Source: Hahella sp. HNIBRBA332 (GTDB lineage Bacteria > Pseudomonadota > Gammaproteobacteria > Pseudomonadales > Oleiphilaceae). Taken from it: 64,000 nucleotides of DNA. The translations under genes and the position numbers were made by a program. The stretch is from positions 4,792,501 through 4,856,500 of the forward strand of contig NZ_CP132203.1 of NCBI RefSeq assembly GCF_030719035.1. The letters are read 5' to 3'. Of the stretch, positions 42,227 through 51,550 are shown in pieces. The notes below the pieces were generated by a model, which saw only the letters and a program-made list of their open reading frames with translations, searched no databases and was not told where the DNA came from. Every line of letters begins with the position of its first letter. Positions within the stretch are counted from its first letter, which is position 1.

Positions 42227-43678
42227 TCAGGCCTCCTCGTCTATGATCCAAGTATCTTTACTCCCCCCGCCCTGGGAGGAATTCACCACCAGCGATCCTT
42301 TTCTCAACGCTACCCGGGTCAATCCGCCGGTGGTCACGTAAATCTGATCGCTGGAAAGAATGAAAGGACGCATGTCCAGATGTCGCGGCTCCACCTTACC
42401 GTCCACCAGCGTCGGCGCAGTGCTGAGATTCAGCGTCGGCTGCGCGATATAGTTACGCGGATCGGCTTCGATCAGCTCCGCGAACTTTTCCCGCTCTTTC
42501 TTGGTGGATTTGGGGCCGACCAGCATGCCGTAGCCGCCGGATTCATTAGCGGGTTTCACCACCAGTTCCTCCAGATGCGACAGCACGTATTTGCGGTCTT
42601 CGTCCTTCATACATAAATAAGTGGGCACATTGGGCAGGATCATTTCTTCACTCAGGTAATACTTGATCATGTCCGGCACAAATGCGTACACCACTTTGTC
42701 GTCCGCTACGCCCGCACCCGGCGCGTTGGCCAGCGCGACGTTGCCCTTCAACCAGGCCCGCATCAGACCGCGCACGCCCAGCACTGAATCAGGGTTGAAG
42801 GCTTCCGGGTCCAGAAACAGATCGTCCACGCGCCGATAGATCACGTCGACCCGCTCCAGACCATATATGGTTTTCATATAAACGCAGTCGTCGTCGGTCA
42901 CCACCAAATCCGTGCCTTCCACCAACTCGCACCCCATCTGCTGGGCGAGATAAGCATGTTCAAAATAGGCGGAGTTATAGATGCCCGGCGTCAGCACCAC
43001 GACCTGGGGATAATCCGCCGGACGCGGCGATAGCGCCGCCAGGGTATCAAACAACTGCGAGGGATAATCGTCCACCGGCAAAATGCTGAAATCGCCGAAC
43101 AGGTCTGCGAATACACGTTTCATGACCTGCCGGTTTTCCAGCAGATAGGAAACCCCAGACGGCACCCGCAGGTTGTCCTCCAACACGTATATCTGTCCAT
43201 CAGAATGCCGCACCAGGTCCGAGCCGCAAATATGCGCCCACACGCCATGAGCCGGGCTCACGCCAATGCATTGCTTACGAAAGTTCTTGGATTTGCTGAG
43301 CAGCTCTTTGGGGAAGACTTTATCTTTGACGATCTTCTGGTCGTGATAGATGTCATCGATGAACATGTTGAGCGCTTTGACGCGCTGTTTGAGTCCGGCG
43401 TCGACCACATCCCATTCTTTTTTGCTCATCACTCTGGGGATAATGTCGAATGGCCACTGTCGGTCAATGGAGCCGCCTTCCTGATCGTAGACGGTAAAGG
43501 TAATGCCCATCTCCTTTATCGCCAGCTCAGAGGTGCTTTTCAGCCGATCCAGCTCCTCGTCTTCCATTTCCGCCATGTGTCTGGCCAGTGTTTCCGCCAC
43601 TTTCCTTGGCTTCCCTTTCCCATCTATCAATTCGTCATAGAGTTCCGGGTATTTATAGTCTTTCCATTGAATGCCCAT
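42227..43678 (-). CDS. Circularly permuted ATP-grasp ligase (stand-alone)
   Basis: 483 residues. Characteristic stretches: FTVYDQEGG near residue 60, VLEDNLRVPSGVSYLLENR (about 165), VVLTPGIYNSAYFEHAYLA (about 230) and VVKPANESGGYGM near 372. This family (CP_ATPgrasp_1/2) likely forms amide bonds between an amino acid or peptide and an acyl-phosphate, but substrates are unknown. Its start overlaps the upstream transglutaminase gene by 26 bp, suggesting translational coupling. Confidence 0.93.
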   Translation of the reverse strand: MGIQWKDYKYPELYDELIDGKGKPRKVAETLARHMAEMEDEELDRLKSTSELAIKEMGITFTVYDQEGGSIDRQWPFDIIPRVMSKKEWDVVDAGLKQRVKALNMFIDDIYHDQKIVKDKVFPKELLSKSKNFRKQCIGVSPAHGVWAHICGSDLVRHSDGQIYVLEDNLRVPSGVSYLLENRQVMKRVFADLFGDFSILPVDDYPSQLFDTLAALSPRPADYPQVVVLTPGIYNSAYFEHAYLAQQMGCELVEGTDLVVTDDDCVYMKTIYGLERVDVIYRRVDDLFLDPEAFNPDSVLGVRGLMRAWLKGNVALANAPGAGVADDKVVYAFVPDMIKYYLSEEMILPNVPTYLCMKDEDRKYVLSHLEELVVKPANESGGYGMLVGPKSTKKEREKFAELIEADPRNYIAQPTLNLSTAPTLVDGKVEPRHLDMRPFILSSDQIYVTTGGLTRVALRKGSLVVNSSQGGGSKDTWIIDEEA

Positions 43679-44618
43679 GGAAGAGATCCTCTCGTTTTAT
43701 TATGTCTACGGTTACCGCAACTTCAGGCTGCTGCTGGCCCCCTCCGTAACAAACGCCCTTGAGCGGCGGTACGTCGGTGTAATCCCGCCCTATCGCCACG
43801 ATGATATGTTCTTTCGCCACCCACATATTGTTGGTCGGGTCCACATGAATCCAACCATAGCCCGGCGCATGCACCGCAAACCAGGCATGTGAGGCGTCCG
43901 CGCCCTGACGCTTTTTCTCTCCTTCCGGAGGATACGTAAGCACGTAGCCGCTGACGTAAGCGGCCGCCAGTCCGATGGCCCGCAGTCCCAACACCGCCAG
44001 ATTGGCGAAGTCCTGACAGACGCCTTTGCGCAACGCCCAGAATTCCGTGACGCTGGTGTCCACCTGCGTGGCGCCGGACGCGTATTTAAAATCCCGATAG
44101 ATGCGGGCGGCGAAGTCTTTCACCGCTTCATTCAACGCACGCCCTTTTTGAAAGCTCACCAGCGTATAGTCGGTCACTTCATCAATGATCGGAACCGAGG
44201 CGTCTGGATAAGCGAAAGAGCACAGCGCGGCGCGTTCCTCCGGATTAGACGCCGCGGCATAGCGCGCACGCTCCCAAGGCGCCGCGCAGGCCTCGTTATG
44301 CGGCCTCGGGCGACGCTCCACAATCGCCTCGCTCACCACCTTGAGCGCAGTGTGAGGCTTATGCACTTCAAAGTAGTGCATCTGGTTGCCGAAGGCGTCG
44401 GTCCTCAGGTTCTGAAACTGCGGCTTGGGGTCCACCTTCAAGCGATGCTCGATGCGCATCTGGCCGTCACCGGACAGCGGCTCCAGCCACGCGGCGTTAT
44501 AGGCGAGCGAGGCCGGTCCCGGATAGCGGTAGACCGTCTCGTGCTTCACCCTCAGCAATACGCCATCAGCGCATGAATCGGGTGAGGGGTTGGGCGTGCT
44601 TGAAGTATTGGTGCTCAA
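43653..44618 (-). CDS. Transglutaminase-like cysteine protease-fold protein
   Basis: About 300 residues in the domain: N-terminal bacterial transglutaminase-like N-domain (VKHETVYRYPGPASLAYN), then the papain-fold core with catalytic Cys in KGVCQDFANL, His in ASHAWFAVH and Asp in HVDPTNN. Probably hydrolyses or forms amide bonds. The longest reading begins at a TTG (44618) and overlaps the upstream gene by 53 bp; TTG 44558 or GTG 44549 would begin right before the conserved region, so the start is unsure. Fourth gene of the operon. Confidence 0.9.
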   Translation of the reverse strand: MSTNTSSTPNPSPDSCADGVLLRVKHETVYRYPGPASLAYNAAWLEPLSGDGQMRIEHRLKVDPKPQFQNLRTDAFGNQMHYFEVHKPHTALKVVSEAIVERRPRPHNEACAAPWERARYAAASNPEERAALCSFAYPDASVPIIDEVTDYTLVSFQKGRALNEAVKDFAARIYRDFKYASGATQVDTSVTEFWALRKGVCQDFANLAVLGLRAIGLAAAYVSGYVLTYPPEGEKKRQGADASHAWFAVHAPGYGWIHVDPTNNMWVAKEHIIVAIGRDYTDVPPLKGVCYGGGQQQPEVAVTVDIIKREDLFHGHSMERL

Positions 44619-47061
44619 TATTCAGACCAAACTGATTTAGTTGTTGTGTCAGGTTTTGCAAAAAGGGAGCCAACTCTGTCTGAGTCAATTCGAGGTCGCG
44701 CCACTCCACCGCATCCGCCAGTCGCAGTGGCGTAAGAATCGCCAGAACGTTTTTCTCGAGCCCGATCAGCCCTTGTTGCGGCGTTGGGTTCAAATAGCTC
44801 AACAAGGGCTCCAGCTCACTGACAGCATAGACCAACGAGCGCGGGTTGGTAGGCTCCAGTAGTAAATGTTTCCATAGCGTGTAAAAAGGCAACTCAGTGC
44901 CGTAGCGGCGACGATGACTACTCAGACAGTCATGGGCTTCGAGCAACATTTCCCGCAGCCCCGCCTCGTTGTCTTCGTTCAGTTCCGCGCAGATTTTATA
45001 GGTGCTGGATAGCGTGTTTTGCGCACGCTCCAAGCGACGCCCCAGTTGCAGCCAAAGCCCGCCCTGATTCAACGCCAGACTTTCCTGACTGGCGCCTAAA
45101 AACGCCAGCAGCGCGGTGAGGAAAGGCTGGATAAACTGATCCAGCGCCAGCACGCTGCGGTTCTTTTCGCTGTACTCCAGCAATTCCTCAAGCTCCTCCA
45201 CCGCGCGCCAGCAGTCGCCGGACCACAGATCCCGTACGGTGTAAGCGGAGTTGATAGCGCCGCGCAGGTTGAAAGCGACGCCACCAACGCGGGCGGAGTC
45301 CAGCACATACTGTTTCAGATCCTCAACTGTCGGCAGGCCTTCGCGACCAAGAGAACAGAACGCTTCCACTGCCGGCAGCATGCCTTCCAATACGGCTTTA
45401 TCGGTGTCGAAGCCATAGTCGATATAGTTTTCCAGGCGTCGCACATAAGCGCGAATATGGCGTAGCAGGGATTCCGTACGCTCCAGATAACGCGCCAGCC
45501 AGAACAGGTTTTCCGCCGCCCGGCTGGTAAGCACCGCCGAGGCGATGCGTCGCTGTTTGGTGGGGCTCAGCCGCAGCACATCGCGCATGGTGCCGGAGCT
45601 TTTCAGCAGCCATGTGTCCTTACTCCATCCGCCGGACTGGCTGGACACTAGAAAAGTGTGCGCATCCGGCGACACCCGGGTCAGGCCGCCGGGCATGACA
45701 TCATATTGTTCGCCATCGCCGGCGGCGAAGCCTCGTAGCACCAGATGTCGCGGCTGGATCTCAGCGCCAACCAGTGTGGGCGTAGTGGAAAAGCTCAGCA
45801 GATCCTGCCCAACATAGCGCCAGGGTTCCGCCTGAATGCGCCGTTTTAGTGCGTCTCGCTCGCGTGCGCTCATTTTGGGCCCAAAACGCACCAGCGCGTG
45901 GCGATCCACGGTTTTGATCACCAGATCGTCCAGATTCTGCAGGACGTGTTTGAGTTCTTTCTCCTGCCCGCACCACCAGGTAGCCACGTTGGGCAACTTG
46001 AGTTCTTCCGCCAGAAAGTGCTTCGACAGCGCCGGCAGAAACGGCAGCATCGCTGGCGATTCCAGAAAGCCGCTCCCCAACGGATTGGCCATTCCCACAC
46101 GCCCAAGCGCTTGCGCCTGCGCGAGTCCCGGCGCGCCCAGCATGGAGTCGGCGCGAAAGTTCAAAGGATCGCAGAAAGCATCGTCCACCCGGCGGATAAT
46201 CACATCCACTTGCTGCAGATCATCCACGGTTTTGAGATAGACCTTACCCTGACGCACCGTCAGGTCATCGCCCTGCACTAAGGTGATGCCCAGTTGCGCC
46301 GCCAGATAGGCGTGTTCGAAATACACTTCGTTGCCGATACCCGGCGACAAAAGCACAATTGTAGGTTCTTTTTGCTGATCCGGCGCCAGCGCCGCCACAT
46401 GGCGTTTGAAGTGATAGAAGAACTGCGCCAGCGGCGCGATGGCGTAGTCCACCGCGTTTTGACTCAATACCCGCTTGGTCACCATTCTGGCTTCCAGCAC
46501 ATAGCCGGCGCCGGAAGGGCCCTGGGTGCGATCCGCCAACACCCACCAGGAGCCGTCGGGGCCCCTGGCCAGATCCGCGGCGAACAGACTTAGCGGCAGC
46601 GTTGCAGACCCCATCATCGAACGCAAAAATCCCGGATGCTGCAATACCAGTTCCGGCGGCAGCACCCCTTGCTTCAGACAGGTTTGCGGTCCCAATAAAT
46701 CCGCCAGCACCCGCGAAAACAGATGCGCCCGCTGCTGTAATCCCGCTTCTATCGGACTCCAGTCTGTTTCAGACATCACCATCGGCAGCGGGTCCAGCTG
46801 CCAGGTTCGACGCATGCCCTGCGGGTCGTCGTATACGTGGTAGTTAACGCCCTGCTCTTTCAAACGACGCAGCGTGTCGCGACGCAGTTGTCCCAGATCG
46901 TCCCGGGACACTTGGGAAAAATAGTCCGCAAAGGCGCGCCAATGAGGACGCACCTCGCCGCCGGAGCCCAACATTTCATCAAATGCAGTGGCGAGGGGGG
47001 AATAAGGCAACCCAGTCAGGTCCAGACTGGGTTGTGAAGAAGGCGCTATGTTTTCTGACAT
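44566..47061 (-). CDS. Circularly permuted ATP-grasp fused to Alpha-E
   Basis: 831 residues. Residues 1-490 are ATP-grasp (YHVYDDPQGM, LADRTQGPSGAGYVLEAR, VLLSPGIGNEVYFEHAYLA, VIKTVDRHALVRFGP); residues 500-825 are Alpha-E (SRAAENLFWLARYLERTES). The stand-alone pair downstream is a parallel set, so the operon carries two ATP-grasp and two Alpha-E units. The ATP-grasp halves differ clearly, so they likely act on different substrates. Only three bases separate it from the upstream gene. Confidence 0.93.
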   Translation of the reverse strand: MSENIAPSSQPSLDLTGLPYSPLATAFDEMLGSGGEVRPHWRAFADYFSQVSRDDLGQLRRDTLRRLKEQGVNYHVYDDPQGMRRTWQLDPLPMVMSETDWSPIEAGLQQRAHLFSRVLADLLGPQTCLKQGVLPPELVLQHPGFLRSMMGSATLPLSLFAADLARGPDGSWWVLADRTQGPSGAGYVLEARMVTKRVLSQNAVDYAIAPLAQFFYHFKRHVAALAPDQQKEPTIVLLSPGIGNEVYFEHAYLAAQLGITLVQGDDLTVRQGKVYLKTVDDLQQVDVIIRRVDDAFCDPLNFRADSMLGAPGLAQAQALGRVGMANPLGSGFLESPAMLPFLPALSKHFLAEELKLPNVATWWCGQEKELKHVLQNLDDLVIKTVDRHALVRFGPKMSARERDALKRRIQAEPWRYVGQDLLSFSTTPTLVGAEIQPRHLVLRGFAAGDGEQYDVMPGGLTRVSPDAHTFLVSSQSGGWSKDTWLLKSSGTMRDVLRLSPTKQRRIASAVLTSRAAENLFWLARYLERTESLLRHIRAYVRRLENYIDYGFDTDKAVLEGMLPAVEAFCSLGREGLPTVEDLKQYVLDSARVGGVAFNLRGAINSAYTVRDLWSGDCWRAVEELEELLEYSEKNRSVLALDQFIQPFLTALLAFLGASQESLALNQGGLWLQLGRRLERAQNTLSSTYKICAELNEDNEAGLREMLLEAHDCLSSHRRRYGTELPFYTLWKHLLLEPTNPRSLVYAVSELEPLLSYLNPTPQQGLIGLEKNVLAILTPLRLADAVEWRDLELTQTELAPFLQNLTQQLNQFGLNIEHQYFKHAQPLTRFMR

Positions 47062-47064
47062 AGC

Positions 47065-50000
47065 TTAATCGTAGCGTAAATCCAAGGTTAAGGGATAGCT
47101 GGCGTTGGGCGTGGGTCGGGGCGGCGCTGCGCCGACGCGAGGCTCGCGGCGAGGGTAAAAGCGCCCGCCGCCATCGATAACCGGCGGCGCAATCAGAGGG
47201 CCATGGGTGTGGCCAATATCTTCAAAGCGGCTGATGCGACGCGCTTCCGCTTCCAGCGCATTGACTGGGAAATGTTCGTAACTGCGCCCCCCCGGATGCA
47301 TGACGTGGTACGTGCACCCACCCAGACTGCGGCCATTCCAGGTATCGAAAATATCAAACACCAGAGGCGAGTGAACGCCAATGGTCGGATGCAAAGCAGA
47401 CCAGGGCTGCCAGGCCCGATAACGCACGCCCGCGACGAAGCAGCCCTCTTCGCCGCCTGGGGACATAGGGACGACGCGCCCGTTGCAAGTCAGCACGTGG
47501 CGCTCCGGCGTCGCCAGCCTGAGTTTGACCTGCAGGCGCTCCATACTGGAGTCCACATAACGCGCCGTTCCGCCTGCCGCCGCTTCTTCACCAAGCACAA
47601 ACCAGGGCTCCAGCGCATGCCGCAACTCCAGTTCAACGCCCTCCAGCTCCATCGTTCCGACACGTGGACAACGAAACTCCAGAAAAGACTCATACCATTG
47701 AGATTTAAAGGGATAACCATTATCCGCCAGAAACTGCAGCACATCCGTCAGATCCCGCCACAGGAAGTGAGGCAACATAAAACGGTCATGCAGGCTGTGT
47801 CCCCACTCAATCAACTTGTGCTTGTAGGGACGCTCCCAAAATAAAGCCACACAAGCCCGCAGTAATAACATTTGCGCCAAGCTCATGCGCGCATGGGGCG
47901 GCATTTCAAAAGAGCGGAACTCAAGAATGCCGAGGCGCCCCGTGCTGCTGTCCGGGGAATACAGTTTATCGATGCAGAATTCACTGCGATGGGTGTTCCC
48001 GGTCAAATCCGTCAGCAGATGGCGCAGCAACCTGTCCACTAACCAGGGTTGCGGCACGTCTCCCGCCGGCATATGAGAGAAAGCGATCTCCATCTCATAT
48101 ATCCGTTCAATCCGCCCTTCATCCAGGCGCGGCGTCTGGCTGGTGGGGCCGATGAACATGCCGCTGAACAGGTAAGACAAGCTGGGGTGATGCTGCCAGA
48201 ACGTAATCAGACTCCGCAGCAGGTCAGGACGCCGCAATAACGGGCTGTCCGCCGCCGTGGGTCCGCCCAGCGTCACATGGTTGCCGCCGCCAGTGCCGCT
48301 GTGTCGACCGTCCAACATGAACTTTTCCGTTCCCAATCGGCTCAGGCGCGCTTCGTGGTAAAGCGTTTCTGTAATCTGCTTAAGCTCATTCCAACTGGCG
48401 GCGGGTTGAATATTCACTTCAATCACCCCAGGGTCCGGCGCCACCACCATTTTCACCAGTCTGACATCATGAGGAGGGGGATAGCCCTCGATGCGCACCG
48501 GGCGCTTTATCCGGGTCGCAGCCCGGGACAATGCGTCCAGCAGGGCGACATATTCCTCCAGCGTACTGACCGGAGGCATAAAGGCATGCAGATAGCCGTC
48601 GCGCACTTCCGTGCACATCGCGGTATGGATGGCTATCTCCGCCAAGGGACGGCTCTCTGCTTTAGCGAGCGGCCTCAATTCCTGCGGCAATGGGGCGAAC
48701 GGATCACGCTCATGTACTTCGTACTCGTCGCTGAGTTCATGAGAGGAAAGACTCGCCAGGGGTAACCTGAGTCCAAGGGGCGAGTTGCCGGGGCTGAGGT
48801 ACAGCGCCCCCTGTAAAAAGCGCCAGAGACAGGTGCGCCAAACGCCCGACACTTGATTATGGCCAATCGGCAGGCAGTAGCCCGCCACCTGATTGAGCCC
48901 CCTCTGCATGACCTGCGCCAAAGTACGGCGCGCCAGATCCTCATGATCGCCTTGCACATCATCGTCCGCCGGCAGTTGGCCATGACGCCACATATAATAG
49001 AACGGATCCTCATAACAGGGCTGCACCGCGCTGTCGGAGAGCCCCATTTCCTGGCAGAAAGCAGCCATGAGCGCGCGTGCGTCATCCGGTGTGGCGTCAT
49101 GGGTCAGCATATCTTCCGGCCCCCGCCATAATGGCGCGCCGTCTTTACGCCAATACAAGGCGTACTGCCAACGCGGCAGCGGTTCTCCGGGATACCATTT
49201 GCCCTGGCCGTAGTGCATAAAACCGTTTTCCGCGTACTGTTTTTTCAGCCGCAGGGACAAATCAAAAGCCAGGCGGCGCTTCTCCGGCCCATCTGCATCC
49301 GTGTTCCATTGCGCCGATTGCATATCGTCGATAGAGACGAAGGTCGGCTCCCCGCCCATAGTCAGGCGCACGTCGTTGCGGGTCAGCGTCTCATCGATGA
49401 ACTGCCCCAAGGCGTCGATGTCTTCCCATTCTCGCTCAGTAAAAGGCCGGGTAACGCGAGGATCTTCTTTTATCCGGGTCACTTGGTTGAAGAAACTGAA
49501 TTCGACTTCCGCCTCATCCACAGAACCCAGGATAGGCGCCGCTTCTTCCGGATTGGGGGTGCAGGTAAGGGGAATATGCCCTTCCGCGGCGAACAGACCC
49601 GAGGTTGGGTCCAGTCCCAACCAGCCAGCGCCGGGAACAAAGATTTCACACCAAGCGTGTAAATCAGTGAAGTCATTCTCCGGTCCGCTGGGACCGTCCA
49701 ACGATTTCTGGTCCGGCGTCAATTGCACCAGATAGCCGGAAACAAACCGCGCCGCCAACCCCATCCGCCGCGACAACTGGATCATCAGCCAAGCTGTATC
49801 CCGACAGGAGCCCCAACCGATCTCCAAGGTTTGCTCCGGCGTTTGCACTCCCGGCTCCATGCGAATGTTGTATTGGATGTCTTTGCAAAGCGTTTGGTTC
49901 AGCTCCACCAAAAAGTCATTGATCGGCTTTTTCTTTCGGGGCAGCGCCTGCAAATAGGACTCAAAACGAGGGCCCCACTCTTGCGTCGCAAGAAATGGCT

Positions 50001-50343
50001 CCAGTTGGGCTTTCAGTTTGTCAGGGTATTGAAAAGGGTAACTCTCCGCGAAGCTTTCAACGAAAAAGTCGAAAGGATTGTAGGCGGTCAAATCCGCCAC
50101 CAGATCCACATCCACTTCCAGCTTGGCGGTCTTCTCGGGAAACACCAGCCTCGCGACATAGTTGGAGAATGGATCCTGCAGCCAGTTAATGAAGTGCGGC
50201 TTGGGATGAATGTTCAGGCTGTAACTGATAATCGGCGTGCGGCAGTGCGGAGCGGGACGAAGTCGGACAGTGTGCGGAGACAAATTGACCAGTCGGTCAT
50301 AAGTGTATGTCGTTCGATGCCTGATCCCTACCAGAATACTCAT
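47065..50343 (-). CDS. Transglutaminase-DUF2126 fusion protein
   Basis: 1092 residues. Transglutaminase N-domain (1-150, RHRTTYTYDRLVNLSPH), catalytic core with Cys in WGSCRDTAWL near residue 180, His in DLHAWCEIF and Asp in GLDPTSGLF, then DUF2126 from about 300 on, with HSGTGGGNHVTLGG. DUF2126 was predicted to be a glutamine-synthetase-like amide ligase. Ligase and amidase in one chain fit a role in building and trimming a peptide. AGGGGG stands about six bases ahead of the ATG. Confidence 0.94.
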   Translation of the reverse strand: MSILVGIRHRTTYTYDRLVNLSPHTVRLRPAPHCRTPIISYSLNIHPKPHFINWLQDPFSNYVARLVFPEKTAKLEVDVDLVADLTAYNPFDFFVESFAESYPFQYPDKLKAQLEPFLATQEWGPRFESYLQALPRKKKPINDFLVELNQTLCKDIQYNIRMEPGVQTPEQTLEIGWGSCRDTAWLMIQLSRRMGLAARFVSGYLVQLTPDQKSLDGPSGPENDFTDLHAWCEIFVPGAGWLGLDPTSGLFAAEGHIPLTCTPNPEEAAPILGSVDEAEVEFSFFNQVTRIKEDPRVTRPFTEREWEDIDALGQFIDETLTRNDVRLTMGGEPTFVSIDDMQSAQWNTDADGPEKRRLAFDLSLRLKKQYAENGFMHYGQGKWYPGEPLPRWQYALYWRKDGAPLWRGPEDMLTHDATPDDARALMAAFCQEMGLSDSAVQPCYEDPFYYMWRHGQLPADDDVQGDHEDLARRTLAQVMQRGLNQVAGYCLPIGHNQVSGVWRTCLWRFLQGALYLSPGNSPLGLRLPLASLSSHELSDEYEVHERDPFAPLPQELRPLAKAESRPLAEIAIHTAMCTEVRDGYLHAFMPPVSTLEEYVALLDALSRAATRIKRPVRIEGYPPPHDVRLVKMVVAPDPGVIEVNIQPAASWNELKQITETLYHEARLSRLGTEKFMLDGRHSGTGGGNHVTLGGPTAADSPLLRRPDLLRSLITFWQHHPSLSYLFSGMFIGPTSQTPRLDEGRIERIYEMEIAFSHMPAGDVPQPWLVDRLLRHLLTDLTGNTHRSEFCIDKLYSPDSSTGRLGILEFRSFEMPPHARMSLAQMLLLRACVALFWERPYKHKLIEWGHSLHDRFMLPHFLWRDLTDVLQFLADNGYPFKSQWYESFLEFRCPRVGTMELEGVELELRHALEPWFVLGEEAAAGGTARYVDSSMERLQVKLRLATPERHVLTCNGRVVPMSPGGEEGCFVAGVRYRAWQPWSALHPTIGVHSPLVFDIFDTWNGRSLGGCTYHVMHPGGRSYEHFPVNALEAEARRISRFEDIGHTHGPLIAPPVIDGGGRFYPRREPRVGAAPPRPTPNASYPLTLDLRYD

Positions 50344-50517
50344 AGCAACCCCCTTGCTTAGTCATCGTCGGTAAGCGCCTGCATTGTTATCACGCATCCT
50401 TGGTCGAATGGCTCTCCTACCTTGCACTGCAGCTGGGTCAGGAGCCGGCCGTCCAGTAAAGAAACACGTAAATCCATGTTGTCGCAGCGCTTTTATGCAA
50501 CTACCGCGCCTTGGCGC

Positions 50518-51255
50518 TTATTTATTTTTTTCCCATTCAAACAGCGGCAACTCATTGAACAACGCCTTAAGCCCTTCGCCCCATTGCTTACGCAACGTCG
50601 CATAATAAGGTGAGTTCAGTTTCAGGTGCATGACGTGGGCCGGCTCCAGCTTACCCGTTTCATAAACCAGAAGATCAAACGGCGGCGCCACGGATAAATT
50701 ACTGCGCATGGTGGAGTCCATGGAAACCAGCGCGCATCGGGCCGCCGCTTCAAGACTGGAATTGGTGCGAATCACCCGATCCAGAATTGGCTTGCCATAT
50801 TTGGTTTCCCCTATCTGCAGGTACGGCGCGTAGGGCGAGCTTTGAATATAGTTTCCTTCAGGATAGACCATTAATATCTCATGAGGCCCATCTTTATATT
50901 GCCCGCCAACGATCAAAGTGCAGTCGAAATTGGCTCCCTGTTTCAAATCCTTTTCATAATAGTTTTTCAATTCGACGCTCAATGCGCCGATGTAGCGAGC
51001 CGCGTCGCTCATATCATTGCAACCGGCCAGTCCGCCCTCTCCAGAGGGATTCTCCAAATCGCGCGAGATGCGCCTCACTACTGCCTGGGTCGTGGCCAGG
51101 TTGCCGGAGGTCAGCAACGTGACAAAGGCTTTTTCCGGCACATTGAATGAATACATTTTGGGATAGGTGTTGACGTTATCAACCCCTGCATTGGTACGGG
51201 AATCAGATGCAAACACCAATCCGGCATCAACGGATATCGCCAAACAGTATGTCAC
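50518..51255 (-). CDS. Anbu, HslV/proteasome-like protease subunit
   Basis: 245 residues. Begins with GTG so that the mature protein starts TYCLAISVDAGLVFASDSR, the Ntn-hydrolase N-terminus; Thr2 would be the nucleophile once Met is cleaved. SRTNAGVDN and the Gly-rich segments match Anbu proteins. ATG 51342 would add 29 residues and bury that Thr; a promoter (51292-51320) lies inside that extension, supporting GTG 51255. Anbu forms open, helical rings in solved structures and often occurs with Alpha-E, ATP-grasp and transglutaminase genes. It is the first gene of the operon; its substrate is unknown. Confidence 0.9.
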   Translation of the reverse strand: MTYCLAISVDAGLVFASDSRTNAGVDNVNTYPKMYSFNVPEKAFVTLLTSGNLATTQAVVRRISRDLENPSGEGGLAGCNDMSDAARYIGALSVELKNYYEKDLKQGANFDCTLIVGGQYKDGPHEILMVYPEGNYIQSSPYAPYLQIGETKYGKPILDRVIRTNSSLEAAARCALVSMDSTMRSNLSVAPPFDLLVYETGKLEPAHVMHLKLNSPYYATLRKQWGEGLKALFNELPLFEWEKNK

Positions 51256-51291
51256 GACCGCACTCTCATTAAACAACAGGGAATCGGCTGC

Positions 51292-51320
51292 ATAATGTAC
51301 TTGGCGACGCATGCTTGCAA
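51292..51320 (-). promoter_or_regulatory. Predicted promoter of the Anbu/ATP-grasp operon
   Basis: On the minus strand, TTGCAA (51320-51315), 17-bp spacer, CATTAT (51297-51292), giving a leader of roughly 30 nt to GTG 51255. No GACATA-type palindrome is seen here. Confidence 0.6.
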
Positions 51321-51550
51321 TAAATTCTTTGTTAATATTCATATGCGGCGCAAGCGGATTGAGGGCAGCTCCTCGCCGGAATAATATGCGCTCCCCAATG
51401 CGGATCAGGATGGACGTTGGCGACCTGAAAAGCCCGCCGACTGCGCGAACTGACTCACATCAAACCCTGAGAGCAAGTTCGTGTTACTCTGTGTAAATCA
51501 CCCGGCCAGGAGCCGCCGCCTCAATCCACGCCATCTGCGGAGACATCCCG

